A stretch of 64,000 nucleotides of DNA from Palleronia pelagia (GTDB lineage Bacteria; Pseudomonadota; Alphaproteobacteria; Rhodobacterales; Rhodobacteraceae). Shown here piece after piece: positions 35,466-44,260 of this stretch. Below the pieces are notes generated by a model. The model saw only the letters and a list, made by a program, of their open reading frames with translations, searched no databases and had not been told where the DNA came from. Made by a program: the position numbers and the translations under genes. Numbering within the stretch: the first letter of the stretch is position 1; every line of letters begins with the position of its first letter. The stretch is taken from contig NZ_FOCM01000006.1 of assembly GCF_900110115.1 (NCBI RefSeq), forward strand, positions 231,001-295,000, given 5' to 3'.

Positions 35466-35607
35466 GTGGGCAAGTCCTTGGTTTCGGCTGCCACCCGGAG
35501 CGCACTGCCTGTCTGGCATGCCCGACGGCACGATTGTTTCCAAACGCGCGCCCGGCGTTTCGGAAACCGCCACCGAATTCTCTTGACGTGGATCGAGACT
35601 TGCCCAC
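35466..35607. promoter_or_regulatory. Control region between TAXI and RTX-like genes with a distant inverted repeat
   Basis: The 264-base gap between the divergent genes carries GTGGGCAAGTC (35466-35476) and its exact reverse complement GACTTGCCCAC (35597-35607). A sigma-70-like pair TTGACG (35583-35588) and TAGCAT (35608-35613), 19 bases apart, is a possible promoter for the RTX-like gene, with the second arm of the repeat overlapping its spacer. The rest shows nothing I can name. Confidence 0.3.
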
Positions 35608-35642
35608 TAGCATAAGCAGTTGATCCGTGGGGGATTTTTGGA

Positions 35643-36641
35643 ATGATCGGGGTTGTTTTCGCCGCCGGGCTTCTGGCGGTTCTTGGCTTTGCGATTTTCG
35701 ATGGCGACGACGACCCGGAGCCGCGCGACGCCGACCGTGATCTGGAGGGGACAGACGGTGCGGATGTCCTGCAAGGCGGCACCGGCAACGACCTTCTGCT
35801 CGGTCTGGGCGGCAACGACCGCATCGATGCGGATGCGGGCGCCGACACGGTCGAAGGGGGCACCGGTGACGACAGCCTCTTCGGCGGGCCGGGCAATGAC
35901 CGGATCGACGGCGGCGAGGGCTGGGACCGGATCGACGGGGGGCAGGGCAACGACCTGCTGATCCCGGGCGCGCCGACTTCGCCCGATACGCCGTTCGAGA
36001 CGGATGCGAACGGTGATGCGATTCTCCCCAATCCGCCCTTCGACTACGTCACCGGCGGCGACGGCAACGACACCATCGCCGGAATTGAAGGCGAATTCTT
36101 CGCCGCGAACGGCGACGCGGGTGACGACCGTATCACCGGGTCGACCGACGGAGATCTCCTGGTCGGCGGTGCCGGCGCCGACTTCATCAATGGCGCGCAA
36201 GGCGACGACTATCTTTACGGCGGCGACCTTGATGTTCCGCTGGACCAGGGCGGCGGATCCCAATTCGTCGAGGACATGGCGCCCGACACCCTTCAGGGCG
36301 GACGCGGCGACGACTTGCTGCTGCTGCAAGGCGGTGACACCGGCACGGGCGGCTTGGGGCTGGATGTATTCGCCATGGCCGAAAGTGGCGAAGACGTTGC
36401 GCCCGGCGCGCAGATCACGGTCACCGACTTTACCGTGGGTGAGGATTTCGTGCTGCTGTTCTTCCCGCCTGGCGCCGAGGCCGAGAACAGCCTGGAAAGC
36501 TATATCGACACCCAGCGCCTGACAGAGGCTGGCGTCGAGATCGACCTGGGCTCGGGCGCGACGCTGTTGCTGCAGGGCGTGGCGCAGAGGCTGGGTCTTG
36601 GTGACATCGCCGTCGTGGAACAGGACGAAGTGGCCTTCTGA
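35643..36641 (+). CDS. RTX-like calcium-binding repeat protein with N-terminal membrane anchor
   Basis: A 332-residue, very acidic protein. A short hydrophobic N-terminus (about residues 2-18) without a clear cleavage site is followed by DGDDDPEPRD and then by glycine/aspartate nonapeptide repeats of hemolysin type (GGTGNDLL, GLGGNDRI, GGTGDDSL, GGPGNDRI, GGQGNDLL, then further copies up to about residue 230). The C-terminus (ITVTDFTVGEDFVLLFFPP) resembles the usual capping segment of such proteins. No type I secretion genes are nearby, and the anchor suggests a cell-bound periplasmic protein. Confidence 0.85.
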   Translation: MIGVVFAAGLLAVLGFAIFDGDDDPEPRDADRDLEGTDGADVLQGGTGNDLLLGLGGNDRIDADAGADTVEGGTGDDSLFGGPGNDRIDGGEGWDRIDGGQGNDLLIPGAPTSPDTPFETDANGDAILPNPPFDYVTGGDGNDTIAGIEGEFFAANGDAGDDRITGSTDGDLLVGGAGADFINGAQGDDYLYGGDLDVPLDQGGGSQFVEDMAPDTLQGGRGDDLLLLQGGDTGTGGLGLDVFAMAESGEDVAPGAQITVTDFTVGEDFVLLFFPPGAEAENSLESYIDTQRLTEAGVEIDLGSGATLLLQGVAQRLGLGDIAVVEQDEVAF

Positions 36642-36762
36642 GGCGATTCCGCCCGTGCAGGATGGTGATCGCTGCGCGGGTGGCCTTTCGGCAGGTGCCG
36701 GTTATAACGTTCGGAATTGGCGGCCAACTTGCCACCCTACGCCCGACTGGACCTGTTGAACC

Positions 36763-37401
36763 ATGCCGCAAGACCGGACCGAAGACCTGGACGAGCTGAT
36801 TGCCTGCCCTGTCTGTGACACGCTCTATCATGCGCGCATGCCCGGAATAGGCGAGCGGGTGACCTGCTCGCGGTGCCACCACGTGCTGATCGCCCCGAAG
36901 GACGGGGCGTTCATCCGGGTCATCGCGCTGGCCCTGACGGTGATGATCCTGATGCTGGGCGCGACCTTCTTCCCGTTCCTGTCGATCGACGCGCAGGGCT
37001 TTTCCAATGCGGCGTCGGTTTTCGACTCGGCCCTGGCCTTCATGGATGGCGGCTGGATGGTGGCGCTGTCCTTCGCCACCGCTGCGCTGATCGTGCTGAT
37101 CCCTGTGCTGCGGGCCGCGCTGGTGATCTACGTGCTGGGGCCGCTGGCCTTCGGGCGCAAGCCGTGGCCCGGTGCCCGCGCCGCGTTCCGCTGGTCCGAG
37201 GACCTGCGCCCGTGGTCCATGGCAGAGATCTTCGTCATCGGGGTCGCCGTGGCGCTGGTGAAGGTCAGCGACCTTGCCCGCGTGGATTACGGACCGGCCT
37301 TCTTCATGTTCGCGGCGCTGGTGGTGGTGATCGTGCTGCAGGACGGATCGATGTGCAGATGGACCATATGGAAGACGCTGGAAGACAAGAAAAGCTCGTA
37401 A
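36763..37401 (+). CDS. pqiA: PqiA family membrane protein, first of two
   Basis: A 212-residue inner-membrane protein equal to one half of a classical PqiA. It begins with a zinc ribbon of two CxxC-type pairs (CPVCDTLYHA and CSRCHHVL) and has four membrane segments, with the family GATFFPFLSID and MAEIFVIGVAVALVKVSDLA. PqiA works with the MCE protein PqiB and lipoprotein PqiC in transport of lipids between membranes. The next gene overlaps its 3' end in another frame. Confidence 0.9.
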   Translation: MPQDRTEDLDELIACPVCDTLYHARMPGIGERVTCSRCHHVLIAPKDGAFIRVIALALTVMILMLGATFFPFLSIDAQGFSNAASVFDSALAFMDGGWMVALSFATAALIVLIPVLRAALVIYVLGPLAFGRKPWPGARAAFRWSEDLRPWSMAEIFVIGVAVALVKVSDLARVDYGPAFFMFAALVVVIVLQDGSMCRWTIWKTLEDKKSS

Positions 37402-38006
37402 GCGCCCGGCGCGCGGGGCTGGTCGCCTGCACCCGCTGCACCCGCGTCTGGCCCGCCGGCACCGATGTCTGCGGCCGGTGCGGCAGCGACTTAAGGTCGC
37501 GCGACTACCGATCGCTCCAGCGGGTCTGGGCGTGGCTGACGGTGGGCATCATCTGCTACATCCCCGCCAACCTTTATCCGATGCTGCGCACGCGCGTGCT
37601 GTTCACCGAGACCGAGTCGACCATCGTCGAGGGCGCGCTGGACCTTGCGCTGCACGGTGCGGTGGGCATCGCGCTCATCATTTTCATCGCGTCTGTGATG
37701 ATCCCGGTTGGCAAGTTCATCGCCATCGGCTGGCTGGCCTACTCGGTCGCCAAGCCCCTGACGATGGAGCCGCATCGCCGCCACAAATTGTATGAATTCG
37801 TGGAATTCATCGGCCGTTGGTCCATGATAGACGTCTTCGTTGTTGCCATTCTGTCGGCCTTGGTACAGCTAAACGTAGCGGCAGCCATCAATCCTGGCCC
37901 CGCCGCCTTCACCTTCGCGCTGTCGGTGATCTTCACGATGCTGGCCGCCCAGAGTTTCGACGCCCGGATGATCTGGGACACCGACGAGGACCCCCGCGCG
38001 AGATGA
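37359..38006 (+). CDS. pqiA: PqiA family membrane protein, second of two
   Basis: A 215-residue protein matching the other half of a classical PqiA: zinc ribbon CTRCTRVWPAGTDVCGRCGS, then four membrane segments with IPANLYPMLRTRVL, IASVMIPVGKFIAIGWL and GRWSMIDVFVVAIL. The start is uncertain: ATG 37359 and ATG 37368 both lie inside the preceding gene, so the two overlap by 34-43 bases; an AGGA 15 bases before 37359 slightly favours that one. In E. coli both halves are one polypeptide. The stop overlaps the pqiB start (ATGA). Confidence 0.88.
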   Translation: MDHMEDAGRQEKLVSARRAGLVACTRCTRVWPAGTDVCGRCGSDLRSRDYRSLQRVWAWLTVGIICYIPANLYPMLRTRVLFTETESTIVEGALDLALHGAVGIALIIFIASVMIPVGKFIAIGWLAYSVAKPLTMEPHRRHKLYEFVEFIGRWSMIDVFVVAILSALVQLNVAAAINPGPAAFTFALSVIFTMLAAQSFDARMIWDTDEDPRAR

Positions 38007-40858
38007 GTGACAGCAATTCCCCCGAGTCGCCGGGTGCGGCCGAGCCCGAAATGCGTCGCGCGAAGCGGTCGATCCTGAACCGTGTCTCGATCGTCTGGCT
38101 GGTGCCGATCCTGGCGTTGATCGTGTCGCTGCTGGTGGTCTGGCAGAACGTCAACGACCGGGGCCCCCTGATCGAGGTCGTCTTCGAGGATGCATCGGGC
38201 ATCAGCACCGACGAGACCGAAGTGCGCTATCGCGACGTGGCGGTGGGCGTGGTCGAGGCGCTGGATTTCACCGAGGACCTGCAACAGGTCGTGGCCCAGA
38301 TCCGCATGGACAAGGAAATCGCCGCCTACCTGGACGAGGATGCCGAGTTCTGGGTGGTCAAGCCCGAGGTCTCGGCGCGCGGCGTGTCGGGGCTCGATAC
38401 CGTTCTGAGCGGCGTCTACATCGAGGCCAGCTGGGACAGCGATATCGGCGCGCCGCAGTCCCGCTTCGACGGACGCCCCCAGGCGCCGCTGGCGCCTTAC
38501 GGCCGCGACGGCGTGTCGTTCCAGCTGCGGGGCCAGTCGGTCGAGGGCCTGTCGGAGGGCACCGAGATCTACTACCGCGGCATCTCGGTCGGGCAGATCG
38601 CCAACCTGCGTCTGAGCGAGGATGGCGCGTCGGTCATCGCCGACGCGTTCGTGCAGGCGCCGCAGTCGCGCCTGATCTCGACCGCCACGCGGTTCTGGGA
38701 CACCTCGGGCTTCACCTTCAGTTTCGGCGCGCAGGGCGCGCAGCTGAGCGTGTCGTCCCTGGCTTCGCTGGTCTCGGGCGGGATCAGCTTCGACACGCCC
38801 GTCTCGGGCGGCGAGCATGTGGCCGAGGACACGGTCTTCCGCCTGTTTGGCGACGAGGAAACCGCCCGCAGCTCGGTCTTTTCCGACAGTTCGGACGGCG
38901 AGCCGGTGAACCTGTCCATCGTGTTCGAAGAAAGCGTGCCGGGGCTGGAGCAGGGCGCCGACGTGGATTTTGGCGGCATCGTCGTGGGCTCGGTCACCGC
39001 GCTGACGGGTCTCGTGGACGAGGCGCGGTTCGGCGACCGTGACATCCGCCTGCTGACGACGATCGAGATCCGGCCCGGCAAGCTTGGCCTGGAAGGCGGC
39101 GCCACCGAGGACGACGTCTACGATTTTTTCGATTTCGCCGTGGCGCGCGGGCTGCGGGCGCAGCTGCAATCCGCCTCGATCCTGGGCGGTTTGCAGATCG
39201 CGCTGGTCGAGACCCAGTCGCAGGCCGACGCCGAGCTTGATTTCGACGCCGAACCTTATCCGCAGATCCCGTCGATCGCGCCCGACCTGTCGGATTTCAC
39301 CGATACGGCGCAGGGCGTGTTCAACCGCATCAATGCGCTGCCCATCGAAGAGCTTCTGGACAACGCGAATTCGCTCATGTCGTCGGTCACGCGACTGGTG
39401 AACGATGACGGCGTGCAGGAAACCCCGGACGAGATCCTTCGGATTCTGGCCGCCGTGCGGGGACTGATCGCCTCGGACGGGATCCAGTCGATCCCGAACC
39501 AGGCGAACGAGCTGATGATCACCCTGAACGAAACCGCCACCGACCTGCGTGGCGTCGTGGCCGAGCTTCAGGCCGCCGGCGCGGTCGAGCAACTGACCGA
39601 AGCGCTGGCCGCGGCCGAGGAGGCCGCCGACGCTGTCGTGGTCGCGACCGCCGATTTCCCGCAACTGGTCCAGAGCGCGGATGGCGTCGCGCAGGAGGTC
39701 CAGTCACTGGTGGTGTCGGTGAACGAGCTGCCGCTGGACGTGGCGGTGAACAACGTGAACGACCTGATCGCGCGGATCGATACGCTGATCACGGGCGCCG
39801 AGGTGCAGGCGCTTCCGGGCGAGGTGAACGACACGCTTGCCGTCCTGCGCGACACGCTCACCCAGGTCGAGGAAAGCGGGCTTCTGCCCCAGGCGACCCA
39901 GACGCTGGCCACTGCCGAGGGTGCGCTCACCGACCTGACCGCCGATTTGCAATCCGCGCTGGCCGAGGCCGAGCGTGCGGCCGCGGCCGTGACCGAGGCC
40001 ACCGCCGACCTGCCGCAGGTCCTGTCCACGGCCGACACCGCGGCCGCCGAAGTGGCGGCCCTGGTGCGCAGCGTGAACGAGATGCCCCTGGGCGACGTGG
40101 TCGCCAATGCCGAAAGCCTGGTGGGCCGGATCGACACGCTGGTCGCCGGCGCCGAGGTGCAGGCGCTCCCGGGCGAGGTGAACGACACGCTGTTCGTCCT
40201 GCGCGACACGCTGGCCCAGATCGAGGAGTCGGGGCTGCTCGAACAGGCCACCCGGACGCTCGCCACCGCCGAGACCTCGGTCACCGACCTGACCCTGCAA
40301 TTTCAGGAGGTCCTGACCGAGGCGCAGCGCGCGGCCACCTCGGTCGCCAACGCCACGGACCAGACGCCCGAGCTGATCGACCGGGCCAACCGCATCGCCG
40401 AGGACCTGGAAACGCTGTCCTCCGAGGCGGCGACCATCCCGGTGCAGGAGCTGTCGGCGCAGGTGTCCGAGCTGGTGGCCTCGGCCAACACGCTGGTGTC
40501 CAGCGACGATACCCAGCGGCTGCCGGGCGCCCTGGCCGATGCCCTGAACGAGGTGCAGCGCGTGCTGATCACCATCCAGGACGGCGGGCTTATCGAGAAC
40601 GCGAACCAGACCATGGCCTCGGCCGAGCAGGCCGCCGACGCGATCCGCCGCGCCGCCGACCAGCTGCCCGCGCTGCTGACCACCACGTCGCGCCTGCTGG
40701 TGCAGTCGGGCGAGGTTCTGCAGGGCTACGAGGCCAATGGCCAGCTGGGCTCGCAGGCCCGCGCCACCCTGCGCGAAGTGCAGGAGGCGGCCCAGTCCAT
40801 CGACTCGCTCGCCCGCCAGATCGAACGTTCCCCCAACTCGCTGCTGTTTGGACGCTGA
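38003..40858 (+). CDS. pqiB: PqiB-like MCE protein with four C-terminal repeats
   Basis: A 951-residue protein, far longer than a typical PqiB of about 550. A single membrane helix (about 24-46) is followed by three MCE domains (about 53-140, 168-260 and 305-400). From about 440 the chain is helical and made of four repeats starting at residues 446, 576, 694 and 812, the last three exactly 118 residues apart; each opens with a P-(I/L/V/G) segment and contains a TLV-GAEVQALPGEVNDT-like stretch. PqiB hexamers form a tunnel that bridges the periplasm, so the repeats may lengthen or stiffen it. Confidence 0.9.
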   Translation: MSDSNSPESPGAAEPEMRRAKRSILNRVSIVWLVPILALIVSLLVVWQNVNDRGPLIEVVFEDASGISTDETEVRYRDVAVGVVEALDFTEDLQQVVAQIRMDKEIAAYLDEDAEFWVVKPEVSARGVSGLDTVLSGVYIEASWDSDIGAPQSRFDGRPQAPLAPYGRDGVSFQLRGQSVEGLSEGTEIYYRGISVGQIANLRLSEDGASVIADAFVQAPQSRLISTATRFWDTSGFTFSFGAQGAQLSVSSLASLVSGGISFDTPVSGGEHVAEDTVFRLFGDEETARSSVFSDSSDGEPVNLSIVFEESVPGLEQGADVDFGGIVVGSVTALTGLVDEARFGDRDIRLLTTIEIRPGKLGLEGGATEDDVYDFFDFAVARGLRAQLQSASILGGLQIALVETQSQADAELDFDAEPYPQIPSIAPDLSDFTDTAQGVFNRINALPIEELLDNANSLMSSVTRLVNDDGVQETPDEILRILAAVRGLIASDGIQSIPNQANELMITLNETATDLRGVVAELQAAGAVEQLTEALAAAEEAADAVVVATADFPQLVQSADGVAQEVQSLVVSVNELPLDVAVNNVNDLIARIDTLITGAEVQALPGEVNDTLAVLRDTLTQVEESGLLPQATQTLATAEGALTDLTADLQSALAEAERAAAAVTEATADLPQVLSTADTAAAEVAALVRSVNEMPLGDVVANAESLVGRIDTLVAGAEVQALPGEVNDTLFVLRDTLAQIEESGLLEQATRTLATAETSVTDLTLQFQEVLTEAQRAATSVANATDQTPELIDRANRIAEDLETLSSEAATIPVQELSAQVSELVASANTLVSSDDTQRLPGALADALNEVQRVLITIQDGGLIENANQTMASAEQAADAIRRAADQLPALLTTTSRLLVQSGEVLQGYEANGQLGSQARATLREVQEAAQSIDSLARQIERSPNSLLFGR
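39782..40239 (+). repeat. Near-identical tandem DNA repeats within pqiB
   Basis: The stretch from 39782 to about 39885 recurs at 40136 to about 40239 with only scattered base changes, a period of 354 bases or 118 codons. Both encode EVQALPGEVNDTL and VLRDTL. The similarity at DNA level indicates a recent duplication or gene conversion within the gene. Confidence 0.75.
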
Positions 40859-40859
40859 C

Positions 40860-41411
40860 ATGACCCGTATCTCCCTTGCCCTCGTCCTGACGCTCGCCGC
40901 ATGCGGTGGCACGCCGTTGCGCTACGAGCTGCCACCGGTGCCCGAGACCGACCGCATCGCGGTGTCTTCGGGATCGGTCGAGGTGCGCGACGTGTCGCTG
41001 CCCACCTATGCCAGCCAGGAGGTGATCTTCGTCGAGGACGAGACCGGCGCGCTGGTCAGCGACGACAACCTGCTTTGGGCGGACGACCCCGAGCGGGCCT
41101 TTACCGAGGGCCTCGCGCTTGGCCTGGCCCGGCTGACCCGCGCCCGCGTCGCGGCCGAGCCCTGGCCGTTCTACGAACCACCCGCGGCCCGGGTCGAGGT
41201 GCGCTTCTCGCGCGCGCTGGCGGGCGCGGACGGCCAGTTCCGCATCGCGGGGCAGTATTTCGTGGCCTCGCCCGACGGGACCCGCCGCGACACCGCGCGC
41301 CGCTTCGACCTGTCGGCGCCCTACGCCGCGGCCAATGCCACGGCCATCGCCGCCGCCAAGGCCCGGGTCATCGACGATTTGGCCCGGATGATCGCGCGCG
41401 ACGGGCTCTAG
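40860..41411 (+). CDS. pqiC: PqiC-like ABC-type transport auxiliary lipoprotein
   Basis: A 183-residue outer-membrane lipoprotein candidate. The lipobox is LTLAAC, and the body has the PqiC/YmbA-like pattern RYELPPVPETDRIAVSSGSVEV and YASQEVIFVEDETGALV, ending AARVIDDLARMIA-like. PqiC in E. coli docks the PqiB tunnel to the outer membrane. It begins just after the pqiB stop and completes the pqiAABC operon. Confidence 0.85.
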   Translation: MTRISLALVLTLAACGGTPLRYELPPVPETDRIAVSSGSVEVRDVSLPTYASQEVIFVEDETGALVSDDNLLWADDPERAFTEGLALGLARLTRARVAAEPWPFYEPPAARVEVRFSRALAGADGQFRIAGQYFVASPDGTRRDTARRFDLSAPYAAANATAIAAAKARVIDDLARMIARDGL

Positions 41412-41424
41412 GGCTCCGACCCTC

Positions 41425-41445
41425 TTCATCTTTCCAGAAATACCT
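41425..41445 (+). repeat. Variant of the short intergenic repeat
   Basis: TTCATCTTTCCAGAAATACC and the following T resemble the repeat at 29717-29740 in their two ends (TTCATC and AAATACCT) but differ in the middle. It fills the 32-base gap between pqiC and the convergent UbiB-type gene and runs into the latter's stop codon. Confidence 0.4.
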
Positions 41446-42802
41446 AAAGGGGCGGCTTCCCGGCCCGCCGGTCCTGCGCCTGGCGGAACCGCTCGACGAT
41501 CGGCCGAAGGGCCACGTTGGCCCCCAGCCGCGCGGCCAGCAGGTAGGTGCCGGCCACCTTGCGCTGCACGAACAGGGTTTCGGTGGGCGGCACGTGCCAG
41601 AAATCGCGCTCGGCGCCGATGGACATGCCCTTGCGCCGCAGCCGGCCCAGCAGGTCCGAACCGGCGAAATCGTGGGGCCGGTCGCTCAGCACCGGCTCCA
41701 ATGCCGTCTCGAACATGTCGAGGATGGTCTCGCGGTGGCGCGTGGGATCATCCGCGCCGAAGATGCCCACCGCCTGCATGGCCGTGCTCTCGGCGGCACG
41801 GTCGCGAGCGAAACCGGCCTCCATCAGCGCGCGGTACGCGGCGACCAACGCGGGCGACAGCGCTTGCGTCGCCCCGAAATCGAGCAGCACGATCCGGCCG
41901 GTGTCGGGCTGCCAGCGGTAATTGGCGAAGTTCGGATCGGTCTGCATGTAGCCGAGGTCGAACAGTTCGCGCAGAACCAGCGCGATCAGTCGCGCGGCGA
42001 TCGTGTCGCGCGTCTCCTGCGGTCCCGTCTCGACCGCGTCGAGCGGCTGGCTTTCGATGTAGTCCATCGCCAGGATGTCGCGCGTGGACAGGTCCGGTTG
42101 CAAACGGGGCACGACGAACTCCGGATCGTCGCCCAGCAGCCCGTGGAACCGTTCCAGCGCCTCGGCCTCGCGGATGTAATCCGCCTCTTCGTGCAGCTGC
42201 CGTCGCGCGTCGTCCAGCAGCCCCGAGAGATCCATCTGTCGCGGCACCACGCCCGGCATCCGCATGAGCCCGCCGATATTGCGCACGTCGCTGTCGATGG
42301 AGCCGCGCACGCCGGGATACTGCACCTTGATCGCCAGGTTGCGCCCGTCTTTCGTCTGCGCGCGGTGCACCTGCCCGATGCTGGCCGCCGCGATGGGCCG
42401 TACGTCGAAACGGCGGAACCGCTTCTGCCAGTCTGACCCCCAGTTGTCCTCCAGCACCCGGCGTAGCTGTTTCGGCGGCATCGGGTCCGCGTCGGCGCGC
42501 AGCCGGGCGAAGATCGCGGCCAGCTCGGGCGGCAGCAGGTCCGCCGTCTCCATCGAGATGAGCTGCCCCACCTTCATCGCCGCGCCGCGCATGCGCGACA
42601 GCTCGTCCGTCAGGGCCTTGGCGTTCGCGGGCGTCATCAACAGGTCGTTCAGCCGGGGGCGCCGCCCGCGCGCCACCTGTCCCGCGCCCGAGGCCAGCGC
42701 CCGGCCCGCCATGCCACCGGACATGCGGCCCATGCCGAACAGGCGCGATAGCCGGTCGGCGGGCACGGCGCGCCCGGTATTGCCGTTGAAATCCTCGGAC
42801 AT
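41444..42802 (-). CDS. UbiB/ABC1/AarF family atypical kinase
   Basis: A 452-residue protein-kinase-like ATPase. Family signatures are the KxGQ motif (MKVGQLISM), the alanine-rich loop AAASIGQVHRA, the lysine in LAIKVQYPGV, the ExD-type segment DYIESQPLD, the catalytic QTDPNFANYR and DFG (LLDFGATQ). Relatives such as UbiB and ADCK3 support ubiquinone synthesis or lipid handling. No membrane helices are obvious at the C-terminus, unlike UbiB itself. An AGGAG lies 6 bases before the ATG. Confidence 0.9.
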   Translation of the reverse strand: MSEDFNGNTGRAVPADRLSRLFGMGRMSGGMAGRALASGAGQVARGRRPRLNDLLMTPANAKALTDELSRMRGAAMKVGQLISMETADLLPPELAAIFARLRADADPMPPKQLRRVLEDNWGSDWQKRFRRFDVRPIAAASIGQVHRAQTKDGRNLAIKVQYPGVRGSIDSDVRNIGGLMRMPGVVPRQMDLSGLLDDARRQLHEEADYIREAEALERFHGLLGDDPEFVVPRLQPDLSTRDILAMDYIESQPLDAVETGPQETRDTIAARLIALVLRELFDLGYMQTDPNFANYRWQPDTGRIVLLDFGATQALSPALVAAYRALMEAGFARDRAAESTAMQAVGIFGADDPTRHRETILDMFETALEPVLSDRPHDFAGSDLLGRLRRKGMSIGAERDFWHVPPTETLFVQRKVAGTYLLAARLGANVALRPIVERFRQAQDRRAGKPPL

Positions 42803-42884
42803 AGGGTCTCCTGTGGTCTGGCACTGATCTATCCCGGACCACGCGGCCCGCCAGCCGCAAACGGTCGCAGCCCCGGAGCCCGCC

Positions 42885-44165
42885 ATGCCGCCCGACACGC
42901 TCTGGCACGACAGCAGCGCCGAACCCGCGCCGGGCACGTCGTTGCAAACCGATATGCGCGTCGACCTGGCGGTGATCGGCGGCGGTTTCACCGGCTGTTC
43001 CGCCGCGCTCGAGGCCGCGGGGCAGGGCGCATCGGTTGCCCTGTTCGAGGCGGGCGAGATCGGCGACGGCGGATCGGGCCGCAACGTGGGGCTGGTGAAC
43101 GCGGGGCTCTGGCTGCCGCCCGACGCCATCGCCGACGCCATCGGCGCGGAGGAGGCCGGATGGCTGGTCGACCTGCTGGCGGGCGCGCCGGACCGGGTGT
43201 TCGACCTGATCGACCGCCACGGCATCGACTGCGCGGCGCGGCGGGCGGGGACGCTTCATTGCGCCCACGCGCCCGGGGCGTTGAACGGACTGCGCGACCG
43301 GCTGGCGCAGGGCAACCGGCTGGGGGCGCCGCTGCGGCTGCTGGATTCGGACGAGACCGCCCGGCGCACCGGCGCGACCGGCCTTGCCGGGGCGCTGTTC
43401 GATCCGCGGGCGGGCACGATCCAGCCGCTGGCCTACGCCCGCGGCCTGGCGCGCGCGGCGGCCGCCGCCGGGGCGGAGATCCACGTGCAAAGCCCGGTGC
43501 GCCGCATCGCCCGCCAGGGGGAGGATTGGCGGCTCGAGGTCAGCGGACACACCGTCACCGCGCGGGCCGTCCTTCTGGCCACCAACGCCTATCACCGCGA
43601 CCTGAGCGGGCCGGTGCGCCCGCGCTTCGTCACGGTGGGCTACTCGCAATTCGCCACCGATCCGCTGCCCGAGGACTTGCGGGACCGGATTCTGCCCGGG
43701 GGCGAGGGCTGCTGGGACACCGCGCGGGTGATGAGCAGTTTCCGGGTGGACGGCGCGGGCCGTCTGATCCTCGGCGGGATCGGCGACCTGTCGCTGCCCG
43801 GCGGTCGCATTCACCGGGCCTGGGCGCGCCGCAAGCTCGCCGCGTTGTTCCCCGAGGCCGCCCACCTGCCCTTCGCCCATGCGTGGTCGGGGCGCATCGC
43901 GATGACCGGCGACCACGTTCCGAAAATCGTGGCGTTCGGGCCGGAGGCGCTGGCCGTGTTCGGCTATTCCGGCCGGGGCATCGGGCCCGGAACCGCGTTC
44001 GGCACGCTGGCCGCGCGGGCCCTGCTCGCCCGTGATCCCGCCCACTTGCCGTTGACGCCCGTGCCCTCGCACGACGAACCGTTCGCGCGCGGCCGGGCCG
44101 CCGCGTTCGAGCTGGGGGCCGGCGCCGTGCACGCGACGGCGATGCTGCGGCGGGGGAGGGGCTAG
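42885..44165 (+). CDS. FAD-dependent oxidoreductase, DAO family
   Basis: A 426-residue flavoprotein of the glycine/D-amino acid oxidase family. The FAD-binding loop is AVIGGGFTGCSAALEA, followed by GEIGDGGSGRNVGLVNAGLW, in which the basic/serine loop resembles that of puuB-type gamma-glutamylputrescine oxidases. The C-terminal GYSGRGIGPGTAFGTLAA is the family flavin motif. It oxidises an amine or amino acid; the precise substrate is open. It is divergent from the UbiB-type gene. Confidence 0.9.
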   Translation: MPPDTLWHDSSAEPAPGTSLQTDMRVDLAVIGGGFTGCSAALEAAGQGASVALFEAGEIGDGGSGRNVGLVNAGLWLPPDAIADAIGAEEAGWLVDLLAGAPDRVFDLIDRHGIDCAARRAGTLHCAHAPGALNGLRDRLAQGNRLGAPLRLLDSDETARRTGATGLAGALFDPRAGTIQPLAYARGLARAAAAAGAEIHVQSPVRRIARQGEDWRLEVSGHTVTARAVLLATNAYHRDLSGPVRPRFVTVGYSQFATDPLPEDLRDRILPGGEGCWDTARVMSSFRVDGAGRLILGGIGDLSLPGGRIHRAWARRKLAALFPEAAHLPFAHAWSGRIAMTGDHVPKIVAFGPEALAVFGYSGRGIGPGTAFGTLAARALLARDPAHLPLTPVPSHDEPFARGRAAAFELGAGAVHATAMLRRGRG

Positions 44166-44194
44166 CCAATGGGCCGTTCACATCCTGCCCAAAA

Positions 44195-44210
44195 TTTACC
44201 GTTTGATAAA
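44195..44210. promoter_or_regulatory. RutR-like operator upstream of preT
   Basis: TTTACCGTTTGATAAA matches the RutR consensus TTGACCA-NN-TGGTCAA at 10 of 14 defined positions. It lies in the only non-coding stretch before preT, 51 bases from the start, in an AT-rich promoter-like region. Confidence 0.4.
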
Positions 44211-44260
44211 AAAATTTTTCGTGCAAAGCTCGATCCCGAACCAGCCGTTGAGGAGCGCGC

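Noticed and set aside
35700..36350. Short GC-rich repeats considered as non-coding satellite DNA
   Set aside because: They encode the glycine/aspartate nonapeptides of the RTX-like protein.
39300..40850. The pqiB repeats considered as a CRISPR-like or satellite array
   Set aside because: The period is 354 bases, in frame, and divergent at silent positions between most copies; they are coding repeats.
41748..44132. A long minus-strand frame antisense to the FAD oxidoreductase and in another frame of the UbiB-type gene
   Set aside because: No recognisable domain; low-complexity Arg/Gly/Pro composition; both true genes in the region are well supported.
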